Below, piece after piece: positions 58,083 through 64,000 of a DNA stretch of 64,000 bases. The DNA is taken from the NCBI RefSeq assembly GCF_932294415.1, contig NC_065541.1, forward strand, positions 31,356,790 to 31,420,789, written 5' to 3'. Every line of letters begins with the position of its first letter. The stretch's first letter is position 1. The notes beneath the pieces are model-generated. The model had not been told where the DNA came from, ran no database searches, and saw only the letters and a list, made by a program, of their open reading frames with translations. This DNA is from Quercus robur. Its lineage: Eukaryota > Streptophyta > Magnoliopsida > Fagales > Fagaceae. The translations under genes were made by a program, and so were the position numbers.

Positions 58083-59656
58083 ATGCCTGAGGAAAATGCA
58101 AACACTACTGATCGTGAAACTGAAGCGTTTGCTGAGGTTGATCCCACTGGACGGTTTGGGAGGTACAATGATCTTCTAGGCTCTGGCGCTGTGAAGAAGG
58201 TTTACAGGGCTTTTGATCAGGAGGAAGGTATAGAGGTGGCCTGGAATCAGGTCAGGTTGAGGAAATTCAGTGACGATCCAGTGCTTATCAATCGGCTTCT
58301 CTCTGAGGTTAAGCTGTTGAGGACATTGAAAAACAAATACATCATTGTTTGTTACAGTGTATGGAAGGATGATGAACGTAACACGTTGAATTTCATTACT
58401 GAGGTGTGCACATCGGGAAATTTGAGGGATTACAGGAAGAGGCATCGCCATGTTTCCATGAAGGCCTTGAAGAAGTGGTCAAAGCAGGTGCTTGTGGGAT
58501 TGGAGTATCTGCATACCCATGAGCCATGTATTATTCACCGAGATCTTAATTGCAGTAACATCTTTATCAATGGAAACATTGGCCAGGTACTAAGTCATTT
58601 TCAATCTTAAGAAATTGGTTTCCTTTTATAGAAGAAAAAAAAAATTAATGAGCCTAAATTGGCTATCTGGATTCTTGTGTTTTGGTCCTGTTTAATTAAT
58701 TTAGATACCATAAATGGTAAATATATATGTAGCACATGGAGGCAAGATATTTACACTTTAAATGATAATTTTTACATCTCAATTGTTTGTTTTATCACCA
58801 TATCTTATTAATAAATACTAGATGATTGGCTATGAATACCAGATGAATGGTTGGATATGGCTACCAATAGGGTGTTGTTTAGGCTTTGATTAGATGAAAA
58901 AGGATATTGGGTAAGACTAGTGATTGTTATAAATTAACCTTCTGTGATCCTTTTTCTGGAGAGTGACAAAGGAGGTCCACACACATGAGAGAGAGAGAGA
59001 GAGAGGAAAAAAATAAATGTCATATCATGCTAAAAATAAGAATTACTGGTTTTTCAATGACCAATCCAGGATCAGGTTTTCCTGTATCCATACAGAGCCT
59101 TGTGTACCTTGGTTCAGGTGTTAAACATTACTCAGAAGCAACAAATCTCTGAAATTGTGTCCCCTCAAAAAAAATCATTTAATCGGGTAACATACTCATA
59201 GTTGAATCTAGTTTCCTTTGGACATTTTATGAATTTGTGACCTTGAAGCAGTATTATTTATCCATATAGGTGAAAATCGGTGATCTGGGATTTGCGGCAA
59301 TTGTCGGAAAGAGCCATGCAGCACATTCAATTTTAGGGACACCAGAGTACATGGCACCAGAGCTGTATGAGGAAGACTACACTGAGATGGTTGACATATA
59401 CTCCTTTGGCATGTGCTTGCTTGAGATGGTGACAATGGAGATCCCATACAGCGAATGTGATAGTGTCGCCAAGATATACAAGAAGGTGACGACTGGAGTG
59501 AAGCCCCAAGCTTTGAACAAGGAGATGGATCCGGAAGTGAAGGCGTTCATTGAGAAGTGCCTAGCCCAGCCAAGGGCAAGACCTTCAGCCTCTGATCTTC
59601 TCAAAGACCCCTTCTTTTCTGAAGTCAGTGATGAAGAGACTGAGCCAACTGGTTGA
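58083..59656 (+). CDS. WNK11: WNK serine/threonine kinase, WNK11-like
   Basis: Exons 58083-58586 and 59270-59656 (intron GGCCAG|GTAC ... CATATAG|GTG, 683 bp) give 296 residues. Kinase domain covers nearly the whole protein: Gly-loop [14 protein letters not shown] (33-45), then VAWNQVRL, where Asn55 replaces the usual subdomain II Lys, the defining WNK trait; a Lys of the Gly loop takes its place. [10 protein letters not shown] (152-161), DLG (173-175) instead of [32 protein letters not shown] and the end [14 protein letters not shown] follow. The short length with almost no C-terminal extension and the HRDLN motif match the WNK11 branch. Cytosolic signalling kinase; role inferred. AATAAA lies at ~59764. 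The start is the first ATG after the acceptor. Confidence 0.92.
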
Positions 59657-60543
59657 TGACTTCTTGAGCGAACAATATGCTTAGAGGTAACCATTAACAT
59701 AGAACTATCCATAACTGTTTCTCTTCTAGATTTGTTGTCACTAAAACCTATTGTGTACATAAGTAATAAACTGAAGCAATAATATTAGACCTGTCTAGTC
59801 TAGTTTGTTTGTTGATCAGAATAATTAGATTCTTTTGTAATCAATCAATACTAGATAATGTCTCTAATTGGTTTTTCTTAAGGGTATCGTATCCGCAGTC
59901 TTGCCTTGTTTTGAGACTTAAGGCCTAGGCAACTCTAGAGCCAGTAATTGTTAGTGCTTGCTGCATAATGTTTTTCATAGAAGGCCGAATTAGGTTAGTA
60001 AAGCTTATTCTCAGGTGCTGAATGAGGAGGCAAACATGAGTTGCAAATTGAAACATGCTTTGCACTGCATCTGCATTTCCTTTTGGAAGGATCTTTTTAT
60101 GCTAAAGTAATATCAAATCCCTTTGTTGAGGTTGAGGTAGTAATTCTTGCGTGGAATCTGCCCAATAATATATTATTGCTGGCGTAGTGCACCTGATATC
60201 AATCCGGTCAAAGACAATTACACTCTTACACGTAAAATCCCTAGCTATTTCTAAATTGAATTGAACATGTATACATCCAATTTGAACTTTGGACCCTAAA
60301 ACCAACCTTGTGCCTGCGCATGAATTGATGCATATGTCTCGAAAAACACTAACATGTCAAGTCCCAGCTTTGGATTCAAATCTTTTTCCAAATCTCTTTA
60401 TACCTATATTAATTCCAATGACCATCCAATCCATATGTGTTTTAATTCATAATCTATTTAATACATATGTGAATTATTTTATTTAAATGACTTGGTGGGT
60501 CGTATGATTAAAATACTAGTAAGTTGAATATATTATATATGGC
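59657..60543. other. 3'UTR of the WNK gene and spacer
   Basis: 3'UTR likely ends near 59785-59850. No further gene or repeat recognised up to 60543. Confidence 0.45.
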
Positions 60544-60551
60544 ACATATAG

Positions 60552-61100
60552 TCATGGTTGTCAAGATCCTAATTTGGATCTTACGATCCTACGATTTTAC
60601 GATCCCACTTACTCAAAACGATTTGGATCTTTTAAGGATTTTAGCGATCGTTCAGGATCATACGATTCTGACGATTCCAAACGATCCTACTTTTTTATAA
60701 TCTTCTTTTACTTGATAGAAGGTTTAGTTGGACCCAAATGAAAAATAACATCCTAATGGACCAAGTTTTCCTATTCTAATGTAGGGAGATAGAGTGTTAG
60801 TTGAACCAAACGAAAAATAATATCCCAATAGAGTGGGACGTTTTGAGATTTTTGACCTCTTTAAATGATGCATACAAATGAATGTAATAATGTATGGTAA
60901 TTACATCAAATGGATGCAAATTTTTGGTATTTTATGAATATATAATTTATTTGATTATTTAATATACTAATTTTTTTTTCCTCAAATAATATAAGATCTT
61001 ATAATTCACGATCTGATCCTACAATCCACAATCTCACCTAAAATCCACGATCCCACTTACCTTCCACGATCTTACGTAAAATCCTAATTTTGATAACCTT
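60552..61100. mobile_element. MITE with GATCCTACGATC subrepeats
   Basis: The left side carries GGTTGTCAAGATCCTAATTT and the complement of the right side GGTTATCAAAATTAGGATTT, imperfect TIRs. Many ACGATCC/GGATCGT words occur inside. ACATATAG flanks it at 60544-60551 and 61101-61108, and the match extends to 15 bp (ACATATAGTCATGGT), so the exact edge and target length are ambiguous. 549 bp with the 8-bp reading. Superfamily open. Confidence 0.72.
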
Positions 61101-61108
61101 ACATATAG

Positions 61109-61743
61109 TCATGGTCATGTAATGGGTTGAATAACTATATATACTTTCCTCATCATCCATATGTAATATTATGACTATTAATTCACATATTTACTTATTT
61201 ATGAGGGAAAAAAGTAATGGGCTACATAAACTTCTGTTCCCAGCCTTTTGCTTTGGATAAACCCAAAATACACCGAAAAAATAATGATTTTTAAAAAAAC
61301 TGCAACTTAAGCTACATTGTATCTTATGTTTGAGCCAAAAGGCCCAAAACATTCCAGTGGGCTATAATGAACAAAATGTATGAGCAATCTTATTTGGCAC
61401 TAGTCATTATGTAGAACAGCCCTCTTGCATGGATTTTTTTTTTTTTTTTTTGGCAAGTAAATTTAAGGGTACAATGAAAACTTGAAATAACTTTTAGATC
61501 AAAGTTGTAGTGCTTTGGATAGCTGAAATTCTATTTTCAGTTGCGTTTGGCAATTTTTTTGGGGTCTCACGGCACTGTTTATGGGACCACCAAACTCAGC
61601 AAAATGTGAATACCCATGCATTTTTGAGTCCCACAACACTATTCACACATTTAAAAATTAATAAGTTTTCAATTTTCAGTAAATAATCGGTATCTAAACA
61701 GATCTGTAGGCTCTCATTAATTCAACTCATAATTTTTTAGTCC
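61109..61743. other. Spacer with second copy of the GTTTGGAT-type MITE
   Basis: 61545-61710 resembles 49456-49743: GCGTTTGGCAATTTTTTTGG at the left, CCCACAACACTATTCACACA, then TTTCAGTAAATAATCGGTAT and CTAAACAGATCTG at the right. A poly-T run of ~23 lies near 61434-61451. Confidence 0.5.
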
Positions 61744-61746
61744 TTA

Positions 61747-62331
61747 GAGTATCCACATTGGTGGAGCCATAATTTTAGCTATTTGGCTCCACCAAAATTT
61801 ACTTTATCTATTTTACCTTCTCACTTTACAAAACATCCAACATCAGTGGTTTTATTTTAGCTTTTAACACAATAAAATAACATAAACAATATAATAAAAT
61901 AATAAAAACCAAACATTACAATGCAAAAAAAAACAAAAACAAGACAAAAAACAAAGCCACAACCCCATCGCCATCGGCCACCACAACCACCAGCCATGAC
62001 AACCAACCATCACAACCATAACAACAACCCACTGCCACAACCACAACCACAACCATAAATCACGAAACCAATAGTCAAAATCCACAAAACGCACTGCCAA
62101 AGCCAAAATTATCCACCACCACCATAACCAAAATCCACAAACCCATTGCCAAAATCATTCACCACCACTATATTAGCCAAAATCAACCACCACAGCCACC
62201 AAACCCATATGAAAACACACAAAAAAACCCAATCACAGCAAAGAGAAAAGAGAGATGGATAGCAGCAGCGGCTTGGGGCTTGGGTCAGAGCAAGGTGGAA
62301 CTGTAAACCAGTGTGAACATGTGAATAAAAT

Positions 62332-62400
<69 letters not shown>

Positions 62401-62520
62401 GTGCACAGCTATTAAAGCCAAAAAATATAGATTTAGTTCCACCATTGTAGGGCACATTTTGGTATTTAGTGGTGTTAAAAATAGCAATATAGTTATTTAG
62501 CACCACCAATGTGGATGCTC
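61747..62520. mobile_element. Tourist-like (PIF/Harbinger-type) element with 60-T tract
   Basis: Starts GAGTATCCACATTGGTGGAG and ends CCACCAATGTGGATGCTC, near-perfect inverted ends, with TTA on both sides (61744-61746, 62521-62523), the target of this superfamily. 774 bp. The interior has a CCACAACCACC-rich stretch (61950-62200) and an uninterrupted poly-T of about 60 bases at ~62334-62397. No transposase. Confidence 0.87.
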
Positions 62521-62523
62521 TTA

Positions 62524-64000
62524 GACAAGGAACTTGAATTCAAATCCTGCCTATACAAAAAATTAATTGATATCTTGACCTAATGATAAGGGTTATAATC
62601 ATGAAACTAATGTCATAAGTTAAAATAAAAAAATCCTATCGTAATTATTTATAAAAAAAAAAAAAAAAAAATTACACCAAGGTTAAAAACCTAAGAGAGG
62701 CAGTGTAATTTCTCAGAAAGACTTGAGCATCTAACACCGAAAGCACAATTGGTATCAAGGCTAGTTTGTGCAGTTCATTGCAACCTAATTCACTGGGGAA
62801 GCTACCTAAACAGCTTTTGGAGTTCTAAAATCAATGGGTGCCAAATTGCTTCCTACTTTAGGATCCCCTAGAATTGATGCAATATTAAATAATAATTGAT
62901 TGAGATCAAAGAATGGATCCCTTTACTGTTTTAATATATATATATATATATATATATAGATATATAAATGCAGCTTTGAAGGAATGTATTGTGTAATGCT
63001 TGAGTTCTAAAGATCTAAGGTGTGTTATTCTAATACGTGAGAGATTTGCCAAGGTCCACTTGGTTTATTATAATCTTGTATAGAATATAAACCACCATGA
63101 ATAAATGCAGATACGTACTTAATGTACTTAATCAATGAAACCCAAAGGCCAAAACAGTTTTCAACTATATGCCTGCAAGTGTGCATACATAACCCATATG
63201 TAAATACTACTACATAAAATAAATAAAAAATTTTTAAAAAAAAGTAAAAATTAGTGTAATAGTAATATTTATGTTTTTCCAAAACAAAGAAAAGTGATCA
63301 TTGGGATTGAGAATTGTTGTTGGGAGAAAGCAAGCAAAACTCCTCTTTCCAAAGAACCCGAATTTTAAGAAGACGTGCCGTCTTGGCAGTTACCATATGC
63401 TCCAAAACTTCATCCGCACTTCATCTTCACCTTTATCATACTTTATTCATATTTCCATCTTTCATTCTTCTTTCTTTCCTTTTTCCCAATACACCGTTTC
63501 ATTTTTCCTTGAGATCGCCACCAAACCCTATATTATTGCTAACTTTTCTAATTCTATAAAAAGCATCATTAGACACATAATTGTTGATATAACATGTGAT
63601 TAGTTCATGATATATATATATATATATATATATATTATTTATACTGAATTCATGTGATTAGTTAGTGCATGATATATATATATATATATATGATTTATAC
63701 TAAATTCATGTAAATATGATGTTGTTTTTATCATAACTTATCACCTTTACAAATTGTAAAAATGCAAAAATGTGTTTTACACACTACTGTGATTCATAAC
63801 TAGAAATGTGATTTAAAGTCATGTTTTCAAAATATAAAAACACATTCCAAAAAAATAATGCCGCACATTGTAAAAAAAAAAAAAATGCCACTGAACTTGT
63901 TTTTGATTGAATATGTTATATGATGTTTTTGGGTATATATCATGTTCAAAATATTCATGTTATCTCTAATTATACAAATTTTTTCATAATTACCAGAAAA
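62524..64000. other. Intergenic with (TA)n repeats
   Basis: (TA)n at ~62933-62956. At 63584-63710 a ~64-bp segment (ATGTGATTAGTT..CATGATATATAT..ATTTATACT) is repeated twice in tandem with different (TA)n lengths. Short ORFs at 63025-63603 are of unknown value and match no family I recognise. Confidence 0.45.

Noticed and set aside
62233-62500. ORFs with poly-Lys/poly-Phe
   Set aside because: Created by the ~60-base poly-T tract in a Tourist-like element.
1-64000. tRNA, rRNA, snoRNA or CRISPR-like arrays
   Set aside because: Scanned by eye for conserved B-box words, rRNA blocks and regularly spaced short repeats; nothing convincing. A tRNAscan-SE or Infernal run would settle small RNA genes.

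Overview
The window looks like nuclear DNA of a woody eudicot. It is AT-rich with many (TA)n and (GA)n runs, the genes have canonical GT-AG introns, and transposon debris fills most of the space between them. The repeat types (a Tat-lineage Ty3/gypsy element, L1-type LINE tails, Tourist-, Mutator- and hAT-type MITEs, Helitrons ending in CTAG) would fit Fagales such as oak or chestnut, but this is an impression and was not tested by any search.

Four host genes are supported. (1) A GRAS transcription factor of the PAT1 group at 15657-17327 (+), with a probable 5'UTR intron and short upstream ORFs. (2) A two-domain (group I) WRKY factor resembling WRKY1/ZAP1 at 18265-20515 (-), four coding exons, tail-to-tail with the GRAS gene. 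(3) A single-exon Es2/DGCR14-family nuclear protein at 46715-48241 (+). (4) A WNK11-like kinase at 58083-59656 (+), two coding exons.

The rest is layered mobile DNA. 1-2280: LINE 3' end carrying a hAT-type MITE, the composite duplicated in tandem (914-bp period). 2999-3460 and 24366-24834: two copies of one foldback MITE with 9-bp target duplications; 6295-6672: a second such family. 9071-9742: GC-rich hAT-type element. 9825-12894: LINE broken by a ~1-kb insertion. 23580-24356: another LINE relic. 25080-32537: degenerate Tat-type Ty3/gypsy element on the minus strand, with an antisense extra ORF and one recognisable LTR. 34237-42043: probable Helitron containing a 3.8-kb hAT transposon (36345-40179) whose transposase gene has a single visible nonsense codon. 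44272-45059 and 54055-55283: solo LTRs with 5-bp target duplications. 45437-46260: a complete small Helitron ending 455 bp before the Es2 start codon. 50944-51474: three tandem 177-bp units. 60552-62520: further MITEs.

The host genes are unrelated single genes and no operon-like or clustered pathway logic is seen. The most interesting material is the nested history (hAT inside Helitron inside an older MITE), the near-intact hAT transposase, the Helitron in a housekeeping promoter, the LINE/MITE tandem duplication with a 3-bp microhomology junction, and the in-frame 84-bp intron of the WRKY gene. I found no convincing previously undescribed protein system.
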